Shown: piece after piece, positions 12,693-26,578 of the stretch
Numbering within the stretch: the first letter of the stretch is position 1
Layout of the letters: each line of letters starts with the position of its first letter
From: Progne subis subis
Taxonomy: Eukaryota; Chordata; Aves; Passeriformes; Hirundinidae
DNA length: 64,000 nt
Assembly (NCBI GenBank): GCA_022316685.1
Contig: JAKJHU010000363.1
Span: 62,001-126,000 of the forward strand
Direction: 5' to 3'
Notes under the pieces: model-generated
Database searches by the model: none
Seen by the model: only the letters and a program-made list of their open reading frames with translations
Told to the model about the DNA's origin: nothing
Position numbers and translations under genes: made by a program

Positions 12693-15600
12693 CAAATGAT
12701 TATTCATCCCCTCCATGAGAGGCCTTACTTCTGCCAGACCCATAACAGCTGAAATGTGGTTTTGATTATTTTCTTTTCTGAGCAGAGCATTTAACGTGCT
12801 ATTGCATAGTCTCAGCAGGGCTTACCCCACGTGTGGTGTTGTGGAGGCAGCGCTGCAAGGAAGGATATGCAGATATCTCCTGAACGCAGTTTTTGAATTT
12901 TAAGGGACTGGACATTTGACTTGGATGAACCTACAGCCTCTTGGTAAGCAAGTGTGTTGAAAGCAGCTGAATGCTGAAGTTGCAAAGATTTGGGCTATTT
13001 GAGTACTTGATGCTATGGAAGATGGGACAAGGTATTAATTGGCAACTAGGTGGAATCCTGCTTTTCTGCTTTGGAGAAACTCCCTTATTGTAGTGTGGTG
13101 ATGAAAACACTGCCAGCCTGGGGAACTTGGAAATGGCTGCCTGCATAAGTGTCTCCTGCTTGTACTAGGAGCAGATGAAGTTCTAGTGGCTGACTATGTG
13201 ATGAGGGAACAAAAAGGCAGGAAGACTGTGCTTGTTCCCTTTTTCACTGTCTGAAGTAGATGAAAGCTGTTGAGAGGGTCTTTGGGTATTTTTGCTGCCC
13301 AGTGAGAGGAAAACAACTTGCACCTCTGCATAGGAAACATCTGCTTTTGTGAACATGGAATTTCTGCTGGGCTTTTCATTTCATTGCAGGGACACTTGCA
13401 CTCCTGAAATCAAAGAGTGTAACTCTCATGTTCAAAATTAAGAGCAACTGGGCTGTTAAGTTTCTTTGAATATACATATTAGTTCTGAGGAAGAAGGGTA
13501 TGGAGACATTTTGACTATATTGAATTTCATATGAAAAGCTGAACTAAATATGCTATTTAAGGATTTGGCTGGATTTCAAAGGAAATGTGCAGAAGTTCTG
13601 CAAGGCATACTTTTTAAATCTTACATGAAGGGGGCTGACTAGGGATGAAGGTAAGTGCTCAGAACTTTGTATTCCTTCAGTTTCAACTTGCATCTGTTGG
13701 AATATGTGCACAATTATACTAACACTCTCTTTTGGGGTCTTCCTTCTCTTTGTAAGTTTCTCTTGAACAGTTTTAGATTCACTATTTCAGCCAAATCTGC
13801 TGTGATCCTCAGGCAATTTCCTGCCCCTGGTTAAGCATCTTTTCCAGTGCTCTTGTTCAGACTTCTGATAATTGAGTTGATGGGAGGGTAGGGTTCTCGT
13901 GTATTCCTAAGAGTTTGGCAAGTCTTATTTTTGCTGGGGCACAGCTGCATCTTGTTGTTGACCTGAGCCAAGGTACAGAACCCTCCACACACCTTTAAAG
14001 CCTCAGTCATCATTGTCTACCAGGCCTTTCCTTTTCTACTGCAGATCTTTCTGTCCCGGTGTTCATCCTGTGGGTTTCCCTTATCTAGCGTCTACTGTGC
14101 TTGGCGCTTCCTGTCCATTTCTCTCGTTGGCAGGATCTGTTTGGCATAGTGACAGTTCCATTTCTCTTCCTCTCCCCTGGCATATGGCTGGTGTCCTCAC
14201 ACCCTGCACTGCTGCCTTGCTTCTCACTCATGGCTGATTGATGCTGCAGGGGAGATTGCCATGAGAGCCAGCGGCATCACTGCCCTCTCACGTGAGGCTC
14301 CATCCCAGCCCTGAGCCCTACTCAAAACACACAAAAACAGGCTCTGTGAATTAACAGCGGAAAGTGGGGATCCAGCTTTTGTGGTGAAGCAGGATCTTCC
14401 TCGAGTGCATGAACAGCACTGTGCAGGTGCTGTGTTTGACTGGCATAAAGTGTAGAGGAAGGGGCAGAGGAAGAAAGGGAGTAAGTTCACAGGTCAAAAT
14501 AGCAACCTAAGTTGCTTAGGTCTCACTGGAGGGTTAAGGGTTAACAGGTTGTGATGGTTTGCTGATTAACTTGATCAAAGTAACTAGGTCATTAATAGGC
14601 TTGGCAGCAAGGTAAATGGACTTAAAATATCTTTTGGTTCAAGTTCACAGGTACAGGGGGTTTTTTGTCAATGTTAAATTGTTAGCTCACTGTAGATTAG
14701 AGGCCCTGAGATTACTGCTGCTTATGAAGAAAAAGTGGTTCTGTTAGGAGTAGGAAAGTGCTCCTGTAAAACATTTTGGTGTTTCTTCTTTCTTCTTGTC
14801 TTTTTGTGGCATTAATAAAGTGAGCTGTACCAGCCTAAAAAATAGTTTCCTTATGAAAGAGGGCTGATAAAGATGCTTGCATGTCTGCCTGTGTTTCACT
14901 TTGATTTCAAAATAAAAATGACTGGCACTATTTCCATTTTCTAATACAGGTTTTAAAGTAAATTTCTGTGCCTGGAAGCTGCTGGAGGTGGCACAGGAGC
15001 ATTTCCAAACAGGGCACTATGTTGGTTGAAAAAGTCTCTACTGAGCTTCTGTGCAGCAGTTTTTATTTTCCAGAAATTATTTCTAGAGAAATAGATGAGC
15101 AAACCTTTGTGCAGCTCCACAAATGGTTTGAAATAAAACTTGTCAGTTTTTCCCTTGGATTTTAAAATTCTTGAATCTTTGTTTCCTCTTTGAGAGTGAA
15201 CAAGAATACAAAGAAGAACTTTGTTTTACATTTACCACTCTGCATAAAACGCTGTGGTTTCTCGTAAGTAGTTCTCAAACTTCCAAAATAGGGTTTAAGA
15301 AGACTTTTCTCGTGTATGGCATCTTGTGCTTAAACAATGTGACCAGTAGTGGTGATAGCATTCTGGCTGGGGTTGTGTAGCTGCAGTGTGCTCCACTTGG
15401 CTTGGGCTGCCCCTGGCAAGGAATTGCCTGCCTCTTTGCTTTTCTGCTGCTGGTTGACAAGATGACACTGAATATCCAAGGACATTCATTGGCTTTCCTG
15501 AGTGGCAGCTGCAGTGGGAATGGTGTTACAGGACATTGGAGCCTGGGTCAGCCACAGACATGTGGTTCTTGTGTTTCTGGGTCAGCTAGCCAGACAGTGA

Positions 15601-15720
15601 GGGCTGCCTGGGGATGGGAGCCAGACAACAATTTAGATGCTGATAGGTGGCTTAGCTATTCAAAACACTGAAGGGGTTTTTTTGGTTGTTGTTTTTTGTT
15701 GTTGGGGGGGTTTTTTTGTG

Positions 15721-15722
<2 letters not shown>

Positions 15723-15765
<43 letters not shown>
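15723..15765 (+). repeat. Poly(T) run, 43 nt
   Basis: An uninterrupted run of T follows a GTT/G-rich low-complexity lead-in from about 15676. It could be the tail of an old minus-strand retroposed RNA, but no parent sequence or flanking duplication was seen. Length in the assembly may be unreliable. Confidence 0.9.
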
Positions 15766-18700
15766 CGAGTTTTGACAGGCTGGAAGAGAACATTTTATAT
15801 TCTGGTGCTTGGAGTCAAGGTGGTGGCAAGTGAAGGGTGTCCCCAAATGGTTCTAGATTCCATAAGGCAGACTTGATACACCATTGACATGTTTGTGGCC
15901 TTTGAACCCAATGGTGTCCCAGCAGCCTGCTTTTGCCAGTTCTTCATGTCTTGTCTGGTAACTGGAAGGCTTTTAGCTAATTAAGTGTTTCTTGTACCTC
16001 TCTTACTGTTCTGAGTAACTTGAATACTAGGGCATAGATGGTAGATTCTTATCACTTAGTGAGTGCTCTAATAGGAGTGTATCACTGTTTGCTCTTGGAG
16101 AAGAGATTGTCCTGTGTACACGGATGTTGGGGATGGTGATCTCAAAACCCTTAAACTGAAGTAGTGTCACCAGACATTGGGTATTTGTTGCATGACATGA
16201 TTAACTGCATTGTTAAATTTTTACCATGCTGAATACAATGGACGTTTTTTCTTCCTAGCATAACGTAGTCTTTGAACTACAGTTTAGCTTTCACACTGCC
16301 CTATTGCTACCTTAATACATTAATATAATTCCTTAGTACATTCCTCATTCCAAGTGACTATTTTAGAGTTTTGCAGCTAAAACCTTGTTATACCACTTAA
16401 TTTCTCCAGTCCATTTTCTTAAAGAATGGTTTTATTGCTCTATCTCAAGTGCTATTTACGAAGATGTGTTTGAGATGCCAATTGCTATTTTATGTAGCAT
16501 GTAGTTATATATGTTCTCAAGAAAAACCCCAATTTACACTAGGAAAATTACAGCCAGTTCTTCACCAAGAAGATGTTTACACATCATATGGAAATTCTGG
16601 TTATGACCCTTAGTGTAAAGCAGTGCTAACTTTCTACCTCAGGTCTGTGAACAAAACACTATGTAGTTTTGAAACTGGCAAAAAAGATACTGTCCTGGAT
16701 GATCCAAAGCTTTGTTCAGGAGTTATTAGCTCATGTTCTCATGATGAGGCTGCAGAACCCTCATGAAGATTTTTCCTGTTTTCTCTTATAGAGATTTTCT
16801 TCACCAGTGTAAAGTCATACCATTTATTTCTTCACTTTTCATCTCTTTGCGGATTATCAAATGTTCTTATACTGTGGCCTGCATTTTCCTCATCAATACC
16901 AGACTTGATTTGTGTGCATGTGCTTCTCAGAATTTTATAGATTGTTACTAAATGGATAGGGGACTACTATCACTCTAGCCATGGAAAGTGGAGGAGAGCA
17001 TTTCTTACATAATCATGGGAAGAAGTAAACAGGAAAAGGTAACTGTGTATGCTGTGCATGCTATATGTCACCGAAATGCCTCAGTTTTAACTTTATTCCT
17101 CAGTCTTGTGTTTCTTTTTGACATGGGACCAGGTTTGAACTCCTTGTTGCAGTTTTGTAGAGTTTACATAACACTAAATGCTTTGAACAACAGTTCAGCC
17201 TTTCACAAGCTGGCTCTTTCAGTCTTTTCACTACTTTAACATCTTGTTCTCTCATGCATGGCTTTTAATTCTGATTTGGCTGCTGTCCTGCACCTTTCTT
17301 TAAAATCTCCAGTTGCCTGTCCAGTAGATGTATGTCCTGGGTTATTTTATGGTACCTGAAGACTTGTTGCTAGTTGCTTTCACAAAATGAACCTTTGTCA
17401 GATATTAGACAGGAAAATATAAATGTCCACATCTGATCCAGTGGGCTCAAACTGTTCAAGGAGTCAGAACTGTACTCTGCATCCTTCCATGCTCGAGTTT
17501 GGGCTCCTCCTCTGCCACAGGTCCTCTCTGTGGCCTCGATGCAATCTTTAGTCTGCACCTCCTCTGAGGGTTTCTGCTGATCCAGCTGCATTAGTTGTCA
17601 ATATTGAGGTCTGCAGGCAGAGCTGTCTCCTTCTGTTGCTGGTCTTGAATCACAGCCTTGACTTTAACACTTTAACACTTGTAAGAGCTTCTGTGTTTGA
17701 ACCTACACTGGAGGTACTTTCCTGGGTGGCTTTTCTTTCCTAGAAAGGTGTGATGATTGTAGGCACTGAGGTGATGTTTAAGCCTGTCCTCTCAGCTGCG
17801 AAGAAAGGTGATAGCACATCCCTCTGGAATGCTGAGGACTAATACTTGCATGGAAGGCACTTCTCAGTGGTAAGGGGCAAACACATATAATACCAGATCT
17901 TGATGTAAAAATTCCTGCATTGCTTTGATGGTGTTTTTAGATATTCTTCCACATGTGGCTAGTTTGACAGCTGGTAAAAACAGCACATCTGATGATGCAG
18001 TGGATTTTGGGAGAGGCTTGTCTAAGGCGAGGCATGTTCCCTAATGGAAAGCTGTGATTTAGTTTCAGTAGAAACTTCATCAAAATGACTGTTGAATAGG
18101 TCACTTCATAGAGACTATAGCTCTATTTTCTATGGATTTGGATAGGAATTACTGCCATGGCAGGGTGTGGGCTCTGGGTAAAGATTGTGATTTAAGATTA
18201 GTGGGACTATTGTGTGAAGGAGGTGTGAAGATTATTATCTCCAGGACCCGTAGGTTATTTTACTGCCCCATTTCTGAGGCTTGCCAGGGGCATACATTTT
18301 CTTCTGAAGTGGATTGCTTGGAAGACTATGAGATTATTCCAGGCCAGAACCTTCTAAATTGCTAAGTCTAAAATACCATATGCTGTTTTAAGAGGGTGCC
18401 CTAAACTGCATTACTATACTGTAGCTATAGAAGACATAATAGAGCAAAGCAAACTTCTGTAGCCTGTAGCAAGACAGTACAATGTGAAAGTCTAAATTGC
18501 AGTCTGTAGTGTTTTCCTTAAGCAAACTGTGTGTTTGGGGGAATAACTTGTTTTGCAATATTTCCACATGTACAAATGCTGCAGTGTATAAATGCTTTTA
18601 TTGCTGTGTCTGCTCCTGCTTGTCAAATCAGTGCCTATACAGATTTGTGAAAAACTAAGTTTAGGTTAAATTATACACCAAACTCATCTTCTTTTCAGAG

Positions 18701-21143
18701 AAAAGCACTGTTTTATTTGTAGGGAGACCCTTTGTATGTTTGTATGTGGGACTTGTTATAGAGCTTCTGTCTGCACTACCTAAAAATTGCATTAGTGATT
18801 TGAGTCTGTCATCTGTCTGAAATTATGCTTTCCAGGGAGCCACTGAGCCACCACTGCCAGACTAACACAGGAAATACTTGTGTTTCTGCAGTTGTGTCTC
18901 TGCTGCCTGTTGCAAGAGAAGGCTATTAAAACTGGTCTAGACACTGCAGCTGGGTGACGCATGTCAATCTGAGTTGTGTTAACTTAGTTGCACAGGTTTT
19001 GCAAGATTTTTAGTGCTATTCTGTTCCATCCTTTATTTCCCCTTTTCATTCAAATGAAAATCCAGTTCTTCGCATAAAGAAAGGGCTACTTCAGACCATA
19101 CGACCAGCAGATAATTTTCCTCTCCTGAGACCTTTGAACACAGACTTAATAATTCCACCTCATTTGCTCAGGTAACCTGTTGAGTACTGTTTCTGCTTAG
19201 AAGAATTAAGTGAGGTTTCTTAAGGACACATATTTGCTGTGGTTAATCATTCTCCACCACCATGGTGAGCTCCCTTCCTGGCACTGCTCTTCCTACTGCC
19301 TCTTCAGCTTTCTTCTCCAGACCTTGGCTGCTTGAAGCCAGGCCAAGAGCAGGGGGAAAAGATGAGGAATCTCCGCGGCCATCAGCCTGGGCTTTGCTGG
19401 CTCCCCACTCGAGCACCATTATCTCGAACGGCAGTCCTGGAGTTTTGTGGTTGATACCCGGTGCTAAATCTTAACGTCTCTGCAAGGAGACAAGGCAGCA
19501 GAATGAAACCTTTCTGAGTGCTGAGGTTGAGGACTGTCCTGGGACACACACACTGTGTATTGCTGTTGTCAGCTGTGGTGTTGGTGGAGAGTCTCCACGT
19601 CTTTTCTCCACCAAAAGACTGCTGAGTAAACAGGACTCTGATGCTGCTGGGCGCAGTCTACAATGGCTGTGGGGCTGTGTCAGGGCTCCAGAGCCAGCTT
19701 CCTGAGCAGCACCTTGCCTTGTGGACTTTAATCACTGATTAACCCACATAAAGGGCGGCTGGAATCAGATTAAACCAGCACACAGTATCTGTGCTGCCAT
19801 CTTGTGCACCAGAGTTTTATAACACCTTCAAGATTATTTTGTAAATATGCCAGTGTTGTCATGGCAGCAGAAATCTGGTGTGGAAAAATGTTGCTGACAT
19901 GATTTATTGCCAGTTTAGGGTGCTGTGCAGGTCAGGCAAGGTGTCACTGCTCCTAGCTTCTGCTTATCTGAATGGAATATGAAATGCATCAGGAGGGCTT
20001 TGATCAGGGAAATAAATGAATGTCGCAACAAACCTCACGCTGGCATGCACAGCTCAGCTAAAAGCAGAAATGTGCAGTGAGGTCTGTATTGTTTTCACAT
20101 TTATACACTAAGAATCTACACACGGATGTCTCACAGTTTTCAGTGCAGCTCTTGCTGAAAGTCAGTATCCTCCCTGGTGAAATCATGATGGCAGAAAGTT
20201 GAGATGCTGTTAAATCTAACACTAGCTGGAGACTCAAAGACATGCAGCTTTGAATTTGATCCAACTTACAGAAGTGTAAAAAAATTGGCAACTGCAAGTT
20301 TATCCAAAATTTCTTACTAAGGCGTTTGACATTTTCTTTATGTGCTGAAGTTCTGAGACCTCGTGTAGCCAAGTGATTCATGGTGTCTTCCATATTGTTG
20401 CCTTCATATTACTTCTTGTACGTAACATGAGAAAACTGGTGACTGGGGTGACCTACATCGCACCTTCCTTCACCCTGCTGCTGTGGTGACCCAAAATCAC
20501 AAAATCTGATTTCTTTCAGGCAAGTTCTCAGGATGGGTAAAGCTTTAGATGCAGTGGACACTCTCTGGAGTATGAATCTAGATCCTCAAATTTAGAAGAT
20601 GATGTTTCCATGGTGTCTGGCTTCAGGCGTAAGTTGGCATCAGAGAAGTCAAGTAGTTCTGACTTGACCTAAGAGAAGTCATCATCTTTCTCCCCTCTGT
20701 AAGAAAGATTTGGGGCTGAAAAGGGGTGTGAAGAAAGTAACTTTTCCAGCTACCTGTTCTACTCTCCACAGCATGAATGTCAAGCCTCCAAGGTCACCCA
20801 CTTTTTTATGCAACTGATAGTTTTTGCTGTGATGGTATTCAAATTTTATGTATCTATTTTCATGGAATGGCTGGAAGATTTGCTTGCTTTTTCTCTCGAA
20901 ATAGCCTGTGGTTCTTTGTGAAATAACCTTTCCCTAAGTTTTCTGTTTTAGGAGATGTATCATACTAAAACTTGCAGTATAATGAGAACAAAATCCAAAG
21001 TTAACATACAGGTTTTCCTTGTAAACAAATCAACATTACCGCCACCCCACTACTCAGCCAAGGAACACACCTAAGTTGCTTTGGCTGCTGTCATCCTCCT
21101 TTTATAAAAAAATATTTAAGGGAATGTTGGCAGCTAGAAGAAG

Positions 21144-21185
<42 letters not shown>
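21144..21185 (+). repeat. Poly(A) run, 42 nt
   Basis: An uninterrupted A run follows AGAAGAAG. No retrocopied gene was recognised upstream. CR1 elements do not end in poly(A), so this is either simple slippage expansion or a retroposition tail. Confidence 0.9.
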
Positions 21186-21187
<2 letters not shown>

Positions 21188-21984
21188 AAGCAAATGAAAA
21201 TTTAAGAGCTGAGATTTCTTAACAAATCTGTAGATTCAGAAGCCAGAAACCTAATAGCGTGGAATTCTAAATTAAGAGTTTACATGCTTCAGACAGTTGT
21301 ATATTTCTGAATATCCCCTAGTAAAAGTTTTGACTTACACCACTTCTACCTCTTCTCGGACATTTAAAGCTAGAGTCTAACATTGTGCTTTGGGTCTCGC
21401 TGTGGTAACCGGTATTTTCCAGCAAAAAGATATTTTTCTTTGGAACAAGTTTGCCACATTGTCAGCAGTCTGTTTAGCTTTGCTGAACTAGATGGAAAGG
21501 CTGTGGCTGTGAGCAAGGAGTGTAATAAATGAGTGGTAACTTAGTTTTATCTTGTCTTTGCTACATCTTTTCCACAGCAGCATGCAGGGTTCTGAGCTTC
21601 GGCTCTGGAGTCCCATCCTTTCCTCTTTGAAGGTGTGCTTCCCACGGGGTACAGAGCTGGTGCCCTTGGATCTACATCTTGCAGCATAAATCTGAAAGGG
21701 CAGAGCAGCAAAAGTACAAATTTTACTGCACAATTGTGTGCTGAATGTAATGGGCTTCAGGTGGGTTGCACAACGTTTCCTCTTCTCTCTGCTGAACGTT
21801 GACTCCAGCATTTCCAGTCTCCTGCCCTGTGTGTGTGTGCGCTTTGCTGACCACACAGACGCCAATGACAACTTCAAAACTGGTTGAGTTCGTAGTGCAG
21901 CCCTGTTGCTTCCAGTTCCCTCGACCTTGCCTTGAATGAGATTCAGCAGGGGTTTTTGCTTTTAAAATGCACTCTGAGCCGCTG

Positions 21985-22165
21985 TTTTCACAGAATGACA
22001 GAATGGTTATCTGGTCCAACTTTCCTGATCATTCAGGGTCGTCCCAGGGCACATTGCACAGTATCGAGTCCAGCCAGCTCTTGAATATCTCCTGTGCGGG
22101 AGACTGCACAACCTCTCCGGGCAGTCTGTTCCAGTACATGGTGAAATGTGGAAAACGGATCTCCT
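21985..22165 (-). mobile_element. CR1 LINE 3' fragment, antisense
   Basis: The plus strand reads CAGAATGGTTATCTGGTCCAAC, then a segment ending in CACAACCTCTCCGGGCAG and CTGTTCCAG. These are the reverse complement of the well-known CR1 3' untranslated region, so the element lies on the minus strand with its 3' end to the left. It is 5'-truncated, as most CR1 copies are. Confidence 0.8.
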
Positions 22166-23344
22166 GGTGAGTGGCATGTTGTTTGCTGCTCCTCAGTCTG
22201 GCACAGAAGTCGTCATTGTTATCTTGCCAGAAATTCACCATTGAACAGTTCTGCCATGGTTTGTCAAGGGTTAAAACAGAACTGAGCAAAGCAAAAGGGA
22301 ATTGTACTTCAATACTCACTCCAGGATTACTCTCTCATAGTGTGTATTGGAACTGAAGTTTTGGAGATATATTTTCATTGATCAGGTCTAGGTTTGATTT
22401 TTTGTCTAAGGCAAATCCTTTGTTTCTGTCTTGGCAAGTACTGCAGTGTTATGAAAATCAAAGTGGGCTGTCCTTAAGCATTCCCAACTACCTATCTTTA
22501 GGAAAATACCTGCTTATGCATATTTTATCCAAACAGTAAGACTAGAACTGGCACGGGTACCTCTGTAGGACTGTTGGGATAATTGTTAATTTTAGATGGT
22601 ACTACCCAGAACTTCAGTGATGCTGTATGCTTTACTCTGCTTCCTGAGGCTTTTGTCCCTTCACCATGGAGGGGGGGTTGGATTTAGCTTAAATGAGTGA
22701 CCAAATAAACCAGAATGTTCACCATTGTGTCAATTTTTCATGGCCTACCTCGGTCAGTAAGTTAAGGTTGTTACAAGTACAGTTTGTGGGATTATATTGT
22801 TAAAAAAGGATGGTAGAAATGCATGTGCACATTTGATAGCTATAATAACCTTACTCTAAAGCTTCATACTGAAGGAAAACATACGGTCTAGATTGAGTTA
22901 TAGACCCCTCATCATGTACACCCCTTAACTACTTCTTTGGGCAACAGTTTCTGCAACAGACTTAAAGGTGATGCTGATGCTGCAGTTCTGTGCGCTCAGG
23001 AAAACAGTGGATGAGCCAAAAACAATGCTGCTTCTTCAGTCTTGAAGCAAAACAAATTGCTCCAAAGGTATCTATAAATCCTTACTGTCATGTGGATATT
23101 CCCTGTTTCACTTAATGAAACAAAAGTAGAAGCATTTCTGGTTTTCTCAGTCCAGTCTGCTGCTGTACCATGTCGTATAATAACCTTCATAAGCCCCCCA
23201 AACTGTGTCTTAAAAAGCAGTACCTCACAAGGCTGGAAGTAATGGCTCTTTCTGTTTAAAACCACAATTGCCTTTTAACCAAGTTGGTGTAAAGGGAACA
23301 AAACTTCTGTAATTGCAAGAAGCATTGGGGAGAAAAGTTCTGGT
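22166..23344. other. Intronic sequence, no gene seen
   Basis: Non-coding AT-rich sequence between two CR1 fragments. No exon or repeat recognised. Confidence 0.6.
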
Positions 23345-23655
23345 TGGCAGGAAGCTCACCATGACCCAGCCATGGGCACTCCCAGCCCAGAGAGCCAAAC
23401 GTGTCCTGGGCTGCATCCAGAGCAGTGTGGGCAGCAGGGCCAGGGAGGGGATTCTGCCCCTCTGCTCTGCTCTGCTCAGACCCCACCTGCAGAGCTGCAT
23501 CAGCTCTGGGGTCACAGCGCAGGGAAGATGTGATTTAGTTCAGCAGGCTCCAGAGGAGGGTTGCAAAATTGATCAGGGGGCTGGAGCACCTCTTCTGTGG
23601 GGACAGGCTGGAAGAGTTGGCGTTGTTCAGCCTGGAGAAGAGAAGGCTCTGCAGA
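23345..23655 (+). mobile_element. CR1 LINE fragment, 3' part of ORF2, sense
   Basis: GC-rich sequence with typical CR1 wording: a GGGCTGCATCCAGAGCAGTG stretch near 23408, CCCCTCTGCTCTGCTCTGCT near 23456, CAGCTCTGGGGTC near 23500, and GGGGACAGGCTGGAAGAGTT followed by CAGCCTGGAGAAGAGAAGGCTC near 23600-23650. The usual short terminal repeat of CR1 is absent because homology stops at about 23655. Orientation is plus. Confidence 0.85.
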
Positions 23656-26421
23656 ATACTTTTAGCACCTTCCAGCTGTTTGCATAACTAAGTTACAAAG
23701 TTGTTTGTATGCTAGCAGGATTTAACTAAAAATCCCGAGGTTTTTCCTTCCTCTGATTAAACATGTGCAGAGCGCAGTAAATCCTTTCACAGTAGATCTT
23801 GTTGTAGCTAAGTTCTGCAACTTCCAGACATTGGTAAAATGTTTCTTATGTGTAACACAGCGGTAGCTGTGTTCTCAGTCTTGGACACTGATTACCAAAT
23901 GCTGTTAGTTGCCCTATTGCAGACCCCTAATAAAGATTTCTGGCTATAAATGGAAAGAAACTTTGCATCTTTTGGGTCTGCTCCACTCAGTTCTCTCTAG
24001 TTTTTCCCCTCTTTTTTCCACTGAGTTACTAGCATTCTCCTTCTCAAAATATATTTATTCCCTTGTACATTTATCTGGACTTTTTGGTTTGACAGTTATA
24101 TTCCACATTACCTTTTTTCTTCTTTCTGGTTTCTTTTCATCCTCGTACTGTTTCCTGTTTGCTCCTTGGGAACATTTTCCCATTAGACACAATAACCTCC
24201 CTGACTAGGACAGGAGGGTTTCAGATTAATTTTAAAGGCTTATTACAATGCTGGGAAGGGGAAAAAAAAAAACAAAAACAAGCAAACAAACAAAAAACAC
24301 AAAAAAAAAAACCAACAAAGAACCACCAAAACAACCAACCAAACAAAAAAACCCACTACCACCAACAAAATTTTACTGTTGTTGAATTACAAGAGGTTTG
24401 AAAAGCTGAGGGGTAGCTTTCACTTTGGATTAGCGTCTTATTTAGAGCTCAAGGAATTACTCAGTTTTATGTGTAAACAGTAAATTTTTTTACTGGAAGG
24501 AAGAAATTTCAGATGGGCACATGTGTGTATCTTCTTCAAAAATAGTTCCAGTGCAGTACTATATTGGTGCCTGGACTTAAGGTGTTAGAAAAACACTTCG
24601 ACGAGAAAACTGAGAATTAGAATTGCGAAGAATCCAGTGCATGGTACAAAATGCTGCTCTGGGCACACAGTTCATATCTCTGGAGATGGTCCATTGAACA
24701 GCAGAGTCAGCTGTGGCTCGTGGTGAATACCTGCTGTGGTTCAGCAACCTCCTGATGCTTACATGTACAGCTCTTTTTCTAGAGGACACCTTCTAGAAAA
24801 TAAATTCTATAGGAAAAATTACTGGCTCAGGTAAAAATCATATTTGCCTAGAGGTACACTTTATTTGTATATTCTTCCTTGTCTTTTTTGGAGAAGCCAA
24901 CTGTGATGCCTTGGTGTACAAATTTGTGTAGTTTAAAAATGCCATTTTGGGACTCTTAGCATGGACCCATAACCTGCTAACATGCCCTGCAGGATAAAGC
25001 TGGGAAACTCATCAGGAATAATATTCTCCTCACTAAAGCAGCTTTTATACTGCAGAATACAGTTCTCCTAACGACACTCGCTCAGTGCAGTTTTGTGTGA
25101 TACTGTGTTGGATTTATGGGTGTTGGTTTCCCAGAGAGCTATTTGAGTAATCTGCGCTTCAGTGAAACAACTTTCATAAGTCCTGTAACAAATCCAAAAG
25201 TGGAATGGAGTAGAACATTAGTCTAGAGTTTTGATGTGAAACAAAGTTATGTAGTGAGCTTTCTTCTTCTACATGGTGGAGTGAAAACTGGCTCACTTTC
25301 AACCTGGATCCAAGATTTCTGGTCTCTGAAGTCACCCCTATGGAGGTGATGTTAGATTTGTAATGTTGTCTCACTTACACTGACACTGCCTTAGTTACAG
25401 TAAGCAAAGTGAACTAATGTCTTCAACTTTATTCTTGCCCTTCAACTTTCTTATTTGTATTGATATTAATGTCCTAAAAGCACAAGCATTTGACTAATCA
25501 ATCAAACAACAACAAAAACTACTGTGAAGAACTGAGCAGATTTAAAGCTCTTGTAATATGATTTAGCTGCTGGAAAGAAGAATAATATCACAGGGCCAAA
25601 ACTCTTAGACCACCAATGTAAGAAACTTCTGGACCAGTGATTAAGACACTAATCTTTCTTGGAAGCAATTTCTCTTGGCTACTCAATATAAACATACTGG
25701 ATAATATGGTTTCATGTCTGTTATTTGCCTTCTGAAGTGGTTATGTATTCAATTAATACAGTTTTCTATGTAGTACCATATCTATCACATCTTAAGTCTC
25801 AAATGCATAACTGGTTTAGCACCTTGCAGGATTTAGTCACTTGTCACTAACAACGAGCCTTGCTTCAACCTACTTTACTGCCAGGCAGTCCTCAAATGTG
25901 TAAATTACCTTGGGCTTTTCCACAAAGCCCCAGTACTGCCTTTCATGGGTGAGAGAGGAGAGCTCCCATGCAGGAGGAGCATAACCCGCAGGAGCTGGGC
26001 GTTTCTGTGAGGTTGTGCTGCACAGCACATTGGCTACAGGAACCCATCTGACCCAGAGCACTGCCCTTGATGCTCATGAGGTTCAGCACTGGCATAGAAA
26101 TCGCAGAGGTTTTATTTAATGCAAACATCAGGAATACATCAGTTTTCAGCTTAAATTACTGTTTATTCAAAAGCCTAGTACTGCTCAAAAGATTTGAGTT
26201 ATGCCCCTTGGGGTGTGAATACTTCAAAGCATGCTGTTTGCTTATTGATGGGTTGCAATCACAGATGTGACCCTCTAAACATTTTGATATGCCATGTGAA
26301 CGAATATGAGAATTTTCTCCTTAGCCTGTGTCCTTCTCTGTTATAATTACATTGTGCTGGTGACATGTAAAGTATGATAGTTGTAGGCAAAATCTCTAAC
26401 GTTTCTCAAATGTCTCTGTAG
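23656..26421. other. Intronic sequence preceding first visible exon
   Basis: Contains the A/C-rich, G-poor low-complexity tract at 24258-24370. No other gene or repeat seen. The polypyrimidine run before 26422 is weak but ends in a good TCTCTGTAG acceptor. Confidence 0.6.
24258..24370 (+). repeat. A/C-rich low-complexity tract
   Basis: About 110 bases composed almost wholly of A and C, with AAACAA, ACCAAC and CAAACAAA units. Similar tracts occur at 34002-34080 and, with T and G on the plus strand, at 56975-57180. Confidence 0.85.
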
Positions 26422-26578
26422 ATGGATGGAGGTGTGCTTGGACGAAGAGCTTCCCCCAACTACGGAACTGGAAGAAGGCTTAAGAAATGGTGTTTACCTT
26501 GCCAAGCTTGCAAAATTCTTTGCACCTAATGTGGTGTCAGACAAAAAGATCTATGATGTGGAGCAGGCACGCTACAAG
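26422..26578 (+). CDS. IQGAP2: IQGAP2 coding exon w1 (CH domain start)
   Basis: 157 nt; acceptor TCTCTGTAG, donor AAG|GTAATA. The first base completes an Arg codon, then WMEVCLDEELPPTTELEEG, RNGVYLAKLAKFF and KKIYDVEQARYK follow. This is the first half of the single calponin-homology domain that binds F-actin in IQGAPs. Human IQGAP2 reads WMEVCLVEELPPTTELEEGL at this point as I recall it, so the match is close to identity. It is in phase with the next exon (ends at a codon boundary). It is the first recognised exon in the window; the upstream exon should end in two bases of an Arg codon. Confidence 0.96.

Larger units (their letters stand above)
12697..21984. other. Intronic sequence with homopolymer runs, no gene seen
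   Basis: About 9.3 kb with no supported coding exon. It contains the long T run at 15723-15765 and the A run at 21144-21185. A short frame at 19262-19474 starts in a good Kozak context but has no recognisable homologue or exon structure. Confidence 0.6.

Noticed and set aside
19262..19474. 70-codon frame starting CACCACCATGG (good Kozak context)
   Set aside because: No homologue recognised, no promoter or exon structure, and a single good start context is expected by chance in 64 kb.
20058..20393. 111-codon minus-strand frame with an ATG start
   Set aside because: No motif, AT-rich composition and no supporting signals; within expected random length range for this window.
1..26421. Possible upstream IQGAP2 exon coding for YEYLCHLEEAKR
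   Set aside because: I searched by eye on the plus strand and found no sequence encoding it; the exon is presumed upstream of the window.
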